64,000 nucleotides of DNA from positions 1-64,000 of the forward strand of contig SVNK01000009.1 in NCBI GenBank assembly GCA_015066935.1, given 5' to 3'. The notes under the pieces were generated by a model that saw only the letters and a list, made by a program, of their open reading frames with translations, made no database searches and was not told where the DNA came from. The translations under genes were made by a program, and so were the position numbers. Shown piece after piece: positions 1-9,034 of this stretch. Every line of letters starts with the position of its first letter. Positions within the stretch are counted from its first letter, which is position 1. The stretch comes from Ruminococcus sp. GTDB taxonomy: Bacteria > Bacillota > Clostridia > Oscillospirales > Ruminococcaceae.

Positions 1-2
1 AT

Positions 3-1493
3 GTTGACGATGGTTTCAGTGGAACGAATTTCAATCGACCTGATTTTATGAGAATGATGGAAGATGTGAAGTCGGGCAAAATCTCCACCATCATTACAAA
101 GGACTTGTCCCGTTTCGGCAGAGATTACCTTATGACAGGGCAATATATTGAAATGATATTGCCTGATTACGATGTTCGGTATATCGCTATCAATGACAAT
201 GTTGATACTCTCCGCAGTGAGAATGAAATGATGGTTTTCAAGAATGTGTTTAACGACTGGTATGCCCGTGACTGCTCAAAGAAGATTAAGGCAGTTTTCA
301 AGGCGAAAGGTCAGTCGGGAAAGCCGCTTACTACAATCCCACCCTACGGCTACAAGAAATCCGAGAAGGATAAAAACGTCTGGGAGATTGACGAGGAAGC
401 CGCAGAGGTTGTCCGCAGAATATTTCAGCTTTGCATTGACGGATACGGTCCGACGCAGATTGCGAGAATACTGACTGAGGATAAAGTTCTCACTCCTACT
501 GCTTACACAGAACTCAAAAAATCGGGAAACATTACTTGTGCCAAACCGTATCGCTGGGCACAGAGAACGATAGCTGATTTACTTGAAAAGCTTGAATATG
601 TGGGACACACAGTAAATTTCAGAACCAGAAAGAAATCTTATAAGTGCAAGAAAAAGATTGAAAATCCCAAAGAAGAATGGGCAATCTTTAAAAATACGCA
701 CGATGCAATTATTTCAAAGGAAGATTTTGATTTGGTACAAGAGCTTCGCAAAAACAAGAGAAAGCTTCAGCATCAGGAAGAAGTCAATCCGTTTTCGGGA
801 ATGGTTTACTGCGCTGACTGCGGCAAGAAAATGTATCTCTGTCGTTCCAAAAGGCTCAATTCAGACCAAGAGCATCTGAAATGTTCGTCTTATGCGAAAG
901 ACAAAGATGATTGTTCCGCACATTTTATCCGTACTGTTGTATTGAAAGAAATCGTATTGTCTGAACTCAGAAAGATGACAACATTCGTCAGGGAGAATGA
1001 AGCGGATTTCTTACAGTCTGCCTATGAATGTTCTCAAAAACAGCAGTCCGCAGAATTGAAAGCTGCAAAGAAAAGGTTTGCTCAGTCAGAAAAGCGAGTT
1101 TCGGAACTGGACAAGCTGTTTACAAGGCTTTATGAGGATAATGTGAGTGGCAAGATTTCTGATGAGCGTTTTGAGCTGATGTCGAAGAATTATGAAGCCG
1201 AGCAGAAGGAGCTTCGACAGATTATTCCCGAATTATCTCAGTTTATTGAAGCAAGGGAGCAAAAGAATGCTGACACGGCTCAGTTTATCGGAATTGTACG
1301 CAAGTATTCCGAAATCCCGAAGCTCACTCCAGAAATTATGCACGAATTTGTTGAAAAGATTGTCGTACACGCACCTGACAAGTCAAGCGGACACAGAACA
1401 CAGCAGATTGACATCTGCTTCCGCTTTAATGTTGCAGTTGCAACCGCTGTCGCTGACAGTATGGTTTACGACAAAAAGAGAAAGGCTGCGTAG
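3..1493 (+). CDS. Large serine recombinase, 5' end cut by window edge
   Basis: Site-specific DNA recombinase of the large serine (resolvase/invertase) family, which integrates or excises mobile elements. The frame is open from base 3 and reads the typical DDGFSGTNFNRPDF resolvase segment before the first ATG at 48, so the true start and the catalytic serine lie left of the window. About 496 residues are visible: the end of the resolvase fold, a recombinase domain (about 90-250), a zinc ribbon with paired cysteines (CADCGKKMYLC at about 269 and further Cys to about 305), a coiled coil (about 335-410) and a C-terminal tail typical of transposon-type recombinases. It ends in TAG. It probably marks one end of an integrative element extending leftward. 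Confidence 0.93.
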   Translation, partial: VDDGFSGTNFNRPDFMRMMEDVKSGKISTIITKDLSRFGRDYLMTGQYIEMILPDYDVRYIAINDNVDTLRSENEMMVFKNVFNDWYARDCSKKIKAVFKAKGQSGKPLTTIPPYGYKKSEKDKNVWEIDEEAAEVVRRIFQLCIDGYGPTQIARILTEDKVLTPTAYTELKKSGNITCAKPYRWAQRTIADLLEKLEYVGHTVNFRTRKKSYKCKKKIENPKEEWAIFKNTHDAIISKEDFDLVQELRKNKRKLQHQEEVNPFSGMVYCADCGKKMYLCRSKRLNSDQEHLKCSSYAKDKDDCSAHFIRTVVLKEIVLSELRKMTTFVRENEADFLQSAYECSQKQQSAELKAAKKRFAQSEKRVSELDKLFTRLYEDNVSGKISDERFELMSKNYEAEQKELRQIIPELSQFIEAREQKNADTAQFIGIVRKYSEIPKLTPEIMHEFVEKIVVHAPDKSSGHRTQQIDICFRFNVAVATAVADSMVYDKKRKAA

Positions 1494-1589
1494 GATTTTC
1501 CTACACAACCTTTCGGTTACATATTAAATACTTCTATATGGGTGGTCGGCTTTAAGGTCTCCTTTATTTTTATATAAACGTGAATATAT

Positions 1590-2129
1590 TCAGAACAAGT
1601 CGTCCATGTGGTCGCATTCAGTTTTTTTACGTTCTTCTGACATTGCGGTATAGGGATTCTTCTCATTGAATCTGACAGCTTCAGACTTCTGGTTTTCGAA
1701 TCTTTCGTTGAAATACGGAAAGCCTTCCTGCTGTTCAAGATAAGCATACTTGTAATTACTGTAGAGAGACGCTATCATGATACACACAGCAATCGGAGCT
1801 ATCATAATGTTCATATCATGGACCGAACATTCGTAACCGGAAAAAGAGAAAATCAGTATGCACATTGATGGGATTAAAGGAGCTGTGACTGTCATGATAA
1901 AATTTCGTTTGTATATTCCGATATAAGCCGCAGCTATGTGGGCAATCTTTAATATGATGCCGTCGAAAAGAATAGCTAAGACATCAAAAGTGGGGACGAA
2001 TAATGCAATGAATGAATAGACTAAAGATATCGAATTCAGTGCAAATATTAAAATTACAATAATTGTATCTATAATCCTAAGATGCTTCATTGTATTTAAA
2101 TTATCTAAATATGTATTGTATTTATTCAT
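1590..2129 (-). CDS. Hypothetical membrane protein, about 4 TM segments
   Basis: A 179-residue protein I cannot name. Hydrophobic stretches at about 18-42, 45-70, 78-100 and 108-125 predict four membrane passes. The last 50 residues are hydrophilic and contain a YLEQQEGFPYFNERFE segment that looks like a conserved cytoplasmic tail. The ATG at 2129 follows a good ribosome site (CGGAGAA). The gene sits alone between the recombinase and the LRR/dockerin gene, and its base composition is AT-rich. No function is proposed. Confidence 0.75.
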   Translation of the reverse strand: MNKYNTYLDNLNTMKHLRIIDTIIVILIFALNSISLVYSFIALFVPTFDVLAILFDGIILKIAHIAAAYIGIYKRNFIMTVTAPLIPSMCILIFSFSGYECSVHDMNIMIAPIAVCIMIASLYSNYKYAYLEQQEGFPYFNERFENQKSEAVRFNEKNPYTAMSEERKKTECDHMDDLF

Positions 2130-2278
2130 TTTATTCTCCGTGATCAGATTTAGTTATCACAATTATGCATGTACAGGATGCCGTTTGAATCCTGTTTAAT
2201 ATTGTACTCTTAAAAGATGATAATGTCAAGTGTTTTAAAGATTATTTTTGTATGTATATAATGTTATGTACTTTAAAT

Positions 2279-2312
2279 AACAGCTCCCCAAGAGAATTCC
2301 TGAGGAGCTGTT
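2279..2312 (-). terminator. Rho-independent terminator of the LRR/dockerin gene
   Basis: Inverted repeat AACAGCTCC / GGAGCTGTT with a 16-base loop. In minus-strand sense it lies a few bases after the stop codon at 2318 and is followed by an AT-rich run. Confidence 0.7.
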
Positions 2313-2317
2313 CGGTA

Positions 2318-5059
2318 TTACTTTTGAGTTAAAGTCACAGTATCTGTTGTAACGGAGTTGCCGTACTTGTCGGTGATTACGCAGTAAATCTGTCTGCCGT
2401 TACGTGAATCGCTCATTGCTGTTGAATATGTGTTTCCTGTAAATGTGCTTGTGTAAGAGAACTTTGATGCTCCCATATTCTTGTAGTACCACTTGTATGT
2501 AAGACCGTCGCCTGTTGCATTGACCGTAACGATTGCTTTTTCACCGCTTGCTGCAATTGCATCTTCAGGCTGCATGACAATTGATATCGGAGATTCAACT
2601 GTGATAATACCCTTGATTTCCTGATATGTCCACTCGTCACAGCTTGCACCTTCCTTGAAAATATCTACCTTATCGCCAAAACCTATTTCATATGTGCCGG
2701 CAGGACAATTTTCCGGAATCTCTACCATGAGCTGGAAGAGTTTTGCTCCGTTTATAATAACTGTAGGGTCACCGCTGCCGTCGAGAGGTGTGATTGATGC
2801 CTTGTACTGGTCAAGGTTTGAAATTACGGCTGCACCACCGCATGCTGAAGATGAACCGCCGATTGCTGTGATTGCAAGAGGATCGTCGATTGCAAATTCT
2901 GCATAGATACCTGTTACAGGGAAGTAGCTGCCGTTGTTCTTGATTGTGGGCTTAACTACGACCTTATCACCTGCGATAGCTGTGTAGCTGCCGAAATCAA
3001 TAACAAAATCGGGGTTACCATCAGGATTGGGAGTTGAAGGTTTGACAGAGGGTGCAATTATATTATCAGGATGATGCAAGCCCAGGAGATACTGCGTAAT
3101 ATACAACGAATCCTTCGCTGTTATTCCATTGCCGGTTTCACAGACATCTGCGTTAATCATACCGGTGCCGGAAATCGGATACTTTGATGGATTGGCTTTA
3201 TTCTGCATAATAAAGACAGCATCTGAGAGGTCGATGTATCCATCGCAGTTTACATCACCAAACAGAACGTCTTCTGCATTTTCAACAACAATTTCAAGCT
3301 CTGTCAGACTGAGGTTATTAAGGTCGCCATAGTTTGCATATCCGGATCCATTCTCAATCATACATGAAGGAATAACATTGTCTGAAGAATCAGTATCAAC
3401 GTTGCAGAATGTGATTTTATATGTTCCGGCACTTAATCCACGTGGAAGTGTTACATCAAATGCAAACATGGGATAGTCTGTAGACTTTGTACCGGTCCAT
3501 GTATAATCACTACCTCCGCATGTCCATGAACATCCTATGTAATAGTTTTCTGTTCCGTAGGCAGCCTGTTTAGAATCTGTTATTACCTGCCAGCTGCCAT
3601 GGGGGAAATAATCTCCGAAATCATCAATCTGTGATGCGAAACATACCGCTTTGTCTGTAGTGAAATCTTCTCCCGTGTATGTTGTATATGTTTTTGGGGA
3701 AGAAAAATACTTACCTGTAAGGGGATTATATGATTTAAGAATGATCTTTGAGGCGTCATCCGAAGTATCCTTAACCGTCAGACATACGTTCATTGCCTGC
3801 GAATCAGGAGTATTCTCGTCAAGATACAATCCGCATGGGATAGTGATATTCCCTGCCGCTATATCATCTGCCGAAACAATTACCTTCGAACCGGCTCCCG
3901 AATACTTAGAGTCAGCTTGATCAAATGTCTTTATGATAAAGCCCTTGGATTCATCTGATGCGGGAGGTAAAGATACAGAATCATCATAGACACTTTCAGG
4001 GAGCTGATTAATTAATCCTGTTATAAATTTAAAAATAGACTGAGCGTCCCTATTTGTGATTCCGTCACCGTTGTTATAAACGTCTGCATTAAGCTTTCCT
4101 GTCACGGAAATACTATATTTATCAGGTTCTGCTTTAAACTGCATGATAAATACTGCATCGGCAAGGTTGATTGTACCATCCATATTGGAATCACCATAAA
4201 ATGTAACGCCTGCATTTGAAGTTGTAGTAGTTGTAGTGGTAGTTGAGGTTGTAGTAGTAGGAATTTCGCCGAGGCTTACAAACTTATAGTTATATATCGA
4301 AGCATAATCATATGCAGTTGAATAATCATAGCCGTAGATTGTGCCGTAAAAGGTGCCTTCATATGTATCATAATTTGTTCCATTACTGATGGTGCCCGAA
4401 CCGTAATATATATCACATTCAGGATTCATGATTGTTATAGAGGTTAAGCTATCGCAATTATAAAATGTCTGGTATCCGATACTTGTAACGCCGGCAGGAA
4501 TTCGTATTGAGATTAAGTCAATGCAATACGAGAATGCTGAATCTCCGATAGATGTAAGGCTGTCGGGAAGTGATATTGAGGTTAAGGCGTCACAATACCA
4601 GAATGCCTCATCTCCGATAGATGTAACGCTATCGGGAATTATTATTGAGGTTAAGCTGTCACAAGACCAGAATGCCTCATCTCCGATAGATGTAACGCTA
4701 TCGGGAATTATTATTGAGGTTAAGCCGTCACAACACGAGAATGCACCATTTCCGATTGTTGTTACACCGTCTTCAATAACAACGTTTACAATATCATACC
4801 TATAAGAATACCATGGAACATCTGACGAATATCTCCAAGCGTCCATTGCACCATTACCACTGATAGTAAGCGTACCTTAGCTGTCAAGTACCCATGTAAG
4901 GTTATTGCCTTCAGCACCGAATGTTCCGCTTTTTTCTTCGCTGCTTGTTGCCGCACTTGCGGTCGGAATAAGTCCGCCGCTGTTTTCCATAGGCACAACA
5001 CATTGACTTCCTGCAATCAGCACAGACAATGCTGCTGCAAGCAATTTTTTGAATTTCAT
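2318..5059 (-). pseudogene. Secreted LRR / dockerin / cohesin-like protein interrupted by in-frame TAA
   Basis: One reading frame runs from ATG 5059 to the stop at 2318, broken only by a TAA at 4877-4879 (codon 61). Residues 1-60 hold a signal peptide (LLAAALSVLIAGSQ) and the start of the BspA-like N-terminal motif (NNLTWVLDS). After the stop the same frame continues GTLTISGNGAM, the usual continuation of that motif. Then follow about five LRR_5/BspA-type repeats (IPDSVTSIGDEAFW, about 72-215), a Thr-rich linker (about 268-281), dockerin 1 (GDSNMDGTINLADAV, about 286-357), a cohesin-like beta domain (about 366-592), dockerin 2 (GDVNCDGYIDLSDAV, about 597-666), a second cohesin-like domain (about 685-822) and an Ig-like domain to 914. 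An intact version would be a secreted cellulosome-associated adhesin or scaffold component. A restart at ATG 4846 has no good ribosome site and no signal peptide. Confidence 0.8.
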
Positions 5060-5083
5060 AGAATTACCTCCGATTTAATGTTT

Positions 5084-5262
5084 TTAAGGCAATACCGCAC
5101 AGAGCTTGTGCGAAAGATGCAAAGTCAGATTTTTCGTCAGATTGTACAGAAATTCCAAAGGCATACTGACGTATGTCAAGGAATTTTTGTGCGGAATGGC
5201 GAAAAATATGCAAGCAGATTTCGTGCAAAGTCGTCAGGCGGGCTTTGTGCGGTGTTGCCTTA
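5084..5262 (+). repeat. MITE-like inverted-repeat element, family 1, long copy
   Basis: About 179 bases bounded by inverted ends (TTAAGGCAATACCGCACA at the left; the complement of TTAAGGCAACACCGCACA at the right). Internally it has GCTTGTGCGAAAGATGCA, a GTCAGATTTTTCGTCAG segment and a hairpin ATTCC...GGAAT around 5153-5185. No coding capacity is seen. A shorter relative in the opposite orientation lies at 6738-6832. Its edge is only 24 bases upstream of the ATG at 5059, so it must separate that gene from any older promoter. Confidence 0.8.
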
Positions 5263-5285
5263 AGTTTGAAAATTTTTTGTCTAAG

Positions 5286-6700
5286 TCATGTCAGCTCCTT
5301 TCCGAGATTATTTACTTCGTCATGGAACTCCTGTTCCATTATAGCAATCGATTCTTTCTCAGAAAGAATGACTCCGCACATTTCAAGTTTCCGGAAATAA
5401 TCCCGGATAGAAGAAGATATTGTTTTCTCCTGCAGTATAGCGATACGGAAAGCGTTTTCAAAGTCGAAAACGATAAGTAAGATTCCGCTTTTCCAGATAT
5501 TGATGGTTCGGATATTTTTTTCGCTGAAAGGAAAATCGTTCATAATCCGTGGTGATATATGGTCGATTTTTTTTGACATTTCAATAAGTTTTGCGAAAAG
5601 CTGTCTTCTCAGTGGTTTAGGAATTGATCTGGTGAGATGTTTTGAATACTCATGGAAGGTTTCAGACGAGAAATACTCTCTGATTCCGTCTGTGGTAAAA
5701 AGCATTTCCTGTTTTCGCAGACGCTTTGCACTCCATTTGAGGAATTCGAGATAAGTGCGTGTAATTCTGTCGTTATGTTCGGTATCTGAAATATGAGAGC
5801 TTATATCTGAATAGCTTGCTTCGTGGATAATACAGGGGTATTTTTCAATTATGAGCAGATCGTCGGAATTCGGACTATCAGCAGGTTCGAATACAGTCTC
5901 CCAGTTTTCGAGGTACTCTTCAAATCCTGTAAGAACCATGACGAAAGGCTTTGCAGTTTCGAACAGGGAACGAAGCATGCGGCGATTAGCAGCGATAAAA
6001 TCGTCGCTTCCGAATCTGAATGCTTTTTCGCAGTTTCTTTCGAGCATCAGCATTTCGTTTTCGGCTATGAAGATATATGGGAAAGCGGTGCATTTACAGT
6101 AATCGTCAACAGATTTATACAGGTATCTTGCTTCTGCCTGATGGGCAAGAAGAACCGAGACCGTCTCATTGAAAACAGAAATGTTGAAATATGATTTATC
6201 TGAATTTTCAAGAAATATCAGCCAGCTTATGTCGGATTGTTTTATGGTAATTTCTCTTATCAGATTGCAGAAGTTTTTGTTTTCGGGAATAAAGAGACAG
6301 TCGGTGTGCTTTGAGTTGTTTATCAAAGCAGCCACGGCTTCTGCAACATTTTCCATACCGTTGATTGTTTCTTCCTGCGGATTCGGGTTTATGTTATTGA
6401 TATCCTTCCGCAACTCAGGCATCTGCGTATTATACAGCTGCTCTATATAGGATTCGGTCTTCAGAAAATCTTCTCCGAGTTTCGTGAATTTATATGCATT
6501 TATGAGCATTTGCTTTTCATGACTCGGAAGTCCGAGGGCAGACGAAAGTTCCTGAACAAGCAAATAGTTTTAGGTAAAATGAGACCCTTTTTGAGACGGC
6601 TGAAATACGATTTGCTCATTCCGAGTTTAGTGCATATGTCTACAGCACGTCAGTCGTGCTGTTTCATCAGTACGTCAAGTATCTCTGAAAATGATAACAT
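5286..6700 (-). pseudogene. Broken HTH (XRE-like) regulator with large unknown domain
   Basis: The natural start is ATG 6700 after GGAGG. It reads MLSFSEILDVLMKQHD, then TGA at 6650-6652, then in the same frame RAVDICTKLGMSKSYFSRLK, a classic helix-turn-helix. The frame is then lost at a run of four T on the plus strand (6568-6571): adding one base joins ...LPKNY to LLVQELSSALGLPSHEKQM and the remaining 425-codon open frame down to 5286. The long C-terminal part (about 370 residues, mixed alpha/beta, rich in acidic and aromatic residues) matches no family I recognise. With both a nonsense codon and a frameshift the gene is probably dead. A TTG restart at 6563 would make a protein without the DNA-binding domain. 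Confidence 0.75.
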
Positions 6701-6737
6701 AGGCGGTTCCTCCATTTGATATTGTTTCGGAGTCTTC

Positions 6738-6832
6738 AGGCAAAACCGTACAAAGTCCGCCTTACGGATTTGCACATCTGACAAAAAGTCTGACACTGCA
6801 TCTTTTGCACAAGCTCTGTGAGGTGTTGCCTT
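6738..6832 (-). repeat. MITE-like inverted-repeat element, family 1, short copy
   Basis: Read on the minus strand it begins AAGGCAACACCTCACAGAG and ends GGACTTTGTACGGTTTTGCC, matching both ends of the 5084-5262 element. It lacks about 80 internal bases including the central hairpin. The missing block is flanked in the long copy by CAGAT repeats. It lies 37 bases upstream of the broken regulator's ATG at 6700. Confidence 0.75.
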
Positions 6833-7000
6833 TGCATGTATTCTCGTTAGCTTCTGTTGGAGCTGAAAAAAGTCGATTATACGCTATAATGATATTATAA
6901 TATTGCTTCATATGATTCGCAAGAGGATGAATAAAAGTTTCGTTATATTTATACAGGAAAGAAAACCTGTTGTAAAGAGTCGTATGGCAGGACAAAAATG

Positions 7001-7040
7001 AAAACAGCCCGAATTCCGATAGTGCGGAATGGGCTGCTTT
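7001..7040 (-). terminator. Probable terminator of the vWA-PP2C operon
   Basis: Stem CAGCCCgaATTCCG / CGGAATgGGCTG. On the minus strand it is followed by a T-rich run (TTTTCATTTTT). It lies 265 bases past the PP2C stop, and repeat copy A occupies the gap, as if the element had been inserted between gene end and terminator. Confidence 0.55.
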
Positions 7041-7042
7041 GA

Positions 7043-7270
7043 TTATTTAATGTCAGCTCATCAACTTAAAATTGGCTTAATATAGCTTTTTAAAGCCAAT
7101 TTTAAGTTGACAAAGTGCAAGAAAAAATAAAGGAATTGATAATTTTTCTTGCACTTTGTTTTGCCCTAAAGGGCAAAATGAGCTTGACATCAATGAATTT
7201 GCGCTCCCCGAACAAAGTTCGGGGCAATAACCGCCTGACGGCGGTTATTGAGGACACATTATTTATAACA
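7043..7270 (+). repeat. Modular hairpin repeat, copy A (modules H1, H2, H3, H5, H6)
   Basis: Starts TTATTTAATGTCAGCTCATC and ends GAGGACACATTATTTATAAC. It carries H1 (an 18-base stem starting CAACTTAAAATTGGCTT, 7062-7109), H2 (AAAGTGCAAGAAAAA and its complement), H3 (TTTTGCCCT/AGGGCAAAA), H5 (CCCCGAAC/GTTCGGGG) and H6 (AATAACCGCC/GGCGGTTATT). Compared with copy B it lacks H4; the deletion junction lies at a GAAT direct repeat. It is intergenic and has no open frame. Confidence 0.88.
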
Positions 7271-7305
7271 GTGCATCATAGGGCGTACAACTGATATTAC
7301 GCACC

Positions 7306-8217
7306 TTAAGCTGTGGGAGACTGTTCATTTTGGTTATCGTGGAAAAGCTGATTCAGACCTGAATTCAGCTGATTGAGTTCTATAATACCTGCACAGGAAA
7401 CATCGTCGCCGCTGCCTTTTTTTGTCATTACAGGCAGAAATTCCTCAAGCTGGCACACACCTTCATCAAGACCGTTTTCGGAAACTGTTCTTGCAAGACC
7501 TATATAAAAGCCGTGAAGTTCGGTTTCGGTTGCGTAGGAATTTTCGACGCCGTCAGTTCCGAGAAAAACTGCCGCAGGCAATGAGTCTCCTGAAAAATAA
7601 CAGTTTCTTGCCGAAAGAACTGCGTTATCCTGACAAAGCGAGGTTGTGACGTTATCGTGACAGCCGGGGTCATCGGGAACGGGGGAGACGATTGAACCGT
7701 CGGGAAAGAATACCGAGCAGCTTCCGTCGCCTATCTGGATGCAGAAGGCGAAGTTTTCAGCCATAACGCAGAAAACGAGGGTTGTCCCGTAAGCGTCCAT
7801 GAAGCGTCCTGATACATAGCGTTCACGGTAATAAGCCTGTTTTTCAGGGATACGGCTGAGTTCTTCCTCAGTGAACGGTTCAGCAGCAAAATCGGCTTCA
7901 ACACGTTCATGCCAGCGTGAAACGATACTTCGCCACAGCTGGTTGAACAGGCGTTCACGGTCCTTACTGTTGTCGAGAATTTCAACAGCTTCATCAAGGC
8001 TTTCCATAAATTCATCAGCACATTCGAGTGCACACTCAACCGCAAACCGTGAACCTCTTTCGGTACGCAGATAGCAAGGGCTTCCGTGACCGTCGGCAAC
8101 GGCGGCAAACGAGTATTTTTCACGTTCAGCGCAAAGAGACGAGTCCTGACATACAATGTTTTTACGCAGATGTGAGGCACCGACGCAGCTGCGGGCAAAT
8201 GCCGAATACTTATTCAT
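7306..8217 (-). CDS. PP2C-family Ser/Thr protein phosphatase
   Basis: A 303-residue cytoplasmic metal-dependent protein phosphatase of the PP2C_2 type. Motifs seen are ADGHG near residue 43 (metal-binding Asp), GDGS near 170 (usual GDS/R position), GTDGVENS near 228 and GSGDDVS near 275, which together supply the acidic metal ligands. The ATG at 8217 follows AAGGTGA and lies 8 bases after the vWA gene stop, so the two are co-transcribed. In TerY-type clusters a vWA protein, a PP2C and a protein kinase act together; here no kinase gene is adjacent, so substrate and partner remain unknown. Confidence 0.9.
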   Translation of the reverse strand: MNKYSAFARSCVGASHLRKNIVCQDSSLCAEREKYSFAAVADGHGSPCYLRTERGSRFAVECALECADEFMESLDEAVEILDNSKDRERLFNQLWRSIVSRWHERVEADFAAEPFTEEELSRIPEKQAYYRERYVSGRFMDAYGTTLVFCVMAENFAFCIQIGDGSCSVFFPDGSIVSPVPDDPGCHDNVTTSLCQDNAVLSARNCYFSGDSLPAAVFLGTDGVENSYATETELHGFYIGLARTVSENGLDEGVCQLEEFLPVMTKKGSGDDVSCAGIIELNQLNSGLNQLFHDNQNEQSPTA

Positions 8218-8225
8218 TATTCACC

Positions 8226-8975
8226 TTACCAGTCTGCCTCATCCCAATCTGCGGTTGACGGAGCTGTATCTGCATCAGCAAGAGCTTCCTCGGTCTGAGC
8301 CTGAACGTCAGCCGCAAGCTGTTTTGAAACTTCAACGGGGTCTGTTTCGCTGTCAACCGTACTTGAATGGCTTGCGAAAACGCTTGTGATAACGCTTGCT
8401 TTTTCGATCATAAGACGAAGCTGGTCCTTATTTTTTACGTCAAGGACAGTTTCGGAGCTTCCTGAAAAACGTGCAAGAACGCCCTTATCGCAGTCGTCGC
8501 CGATAGCGAATGCAATTTTGATTGAACGCTTGAACCAGTTGTTTGTCTGGAGTTCAGTAAGACCGCCCTCCCAGTTATCTGTCGGACCGCCGTCGCTGAA
8601 AAGCAGGATAACAGGCGGATAGGCACCGGCAGCAGTGCTGAGGAACTCCTTACGTGAAAGCTTCTTGTCGAGCTCCTTGAAAGCGGCACCCATATCTGTA
8701 ACACCGCAGGCTTCAAGAGTTTTGAGACGATATTCCTCAGGCGGAACAGGTGCGGGAGTTACCCAGCGGGCTCCTGTTGCGAATTCAAGGACAGCGATTT
8801 TGATTTCTGCGTCATCGCTTTCGTTACTGATTTCCTGAAGGGTCTGCATAACCTCCTCAAGAGCGGCTTCAACCTGACCTATTTTGCTTCCCTGCATACT
8901 TCCTGAAGTATCAATGACGTAAAAAAGCGTCATAACCTTTCTGACAGCGGGTGCGTAATCTTCTAATCCCGGCAT
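8226..8975 (-). CDS. vWA domain protein, TerY-like
   Basis: A 249-residue von Willebrand factor A protein without signal peptide, so probably cytoplasmic. A perfect MIDAS motif DTSGSM lies at residues 23-28, with the downstream Thr (GVTDMGAAF near 91) and Asp (LFSDGGPTDNW near 130) needed for metal coordination. The last 50 residues are acidic and low in complexity (ADADTAPSTADWDEADW). It starts at ATG 8975 after AAGGAGG and is followed directly by the PP2C gene. Family knowledge (TerY) suggests a metal-dependent scaffold in a phosphorylation signalling module; that role here is inferred. Confidence 0.88.
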   Translation of the reverse strand: MPGLEDYAPAVRKVMTLFYVIDTSGSMQGSKIGQVEAALEEVMQTLQEISNESDDAEIKIAVLEFATGARWVTPAPVPPEEYRLKTLEACGVTDMGAAFKELDKKLSRKEFLSTAAGAYPPVILLFSDGGPTDNWEGGLTELQTNNWFKRSIKIAFAIGDDCDKGVLARFSGSSETVLDVKNKDQLRLMIEKASVITSVFASHSSTVDSETDPVEVSKQLAADVQAQTEEALADADTAPSTADWDEADW

Positions 8976-9034
8976 AATAATTTCCTCCTTATAATCATAG
9001 CATTTATATCTGCCGCAGGATGCGGCTTTTTCGT

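Larger units (their letters stand above)
6833..7305. other. Gene-free stretch with hairpin and repeat copy A
   Basis: Together with the short element at 6738-6832, about 600 bases upstream of 7306 lack a convincing gene. 6833-7000 is AT-rich with several TATAAT-like words and no supported reading frame. 7001-7040 is a terminator-like hairpin, and 7043-7270 is copy A of the modular hairpin family. The remaining 35 bases up to the phosphatase stop show nothing. Confidence 0.6.

Noticed and set aside
4786..4846. Internal ATG 4846 as the true start of the LRR/dockerin gene
   Set aside because: It lacks a proper ribosome site and a signal peptide, and the conserved N-terminal motif continues upstream through the TAA.
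6762..6995. 77-codon frame on the minus strand
   Set aside because: It overlaps the short repeat element, has no ribosome site, and matches nothing known.
9004..9034. GCCGCA/TGCGGC hairpin after the ABC-F gene as terminator
   Set aside because: In the gene's own direction it is not followed by a T run, so no firm call was made.
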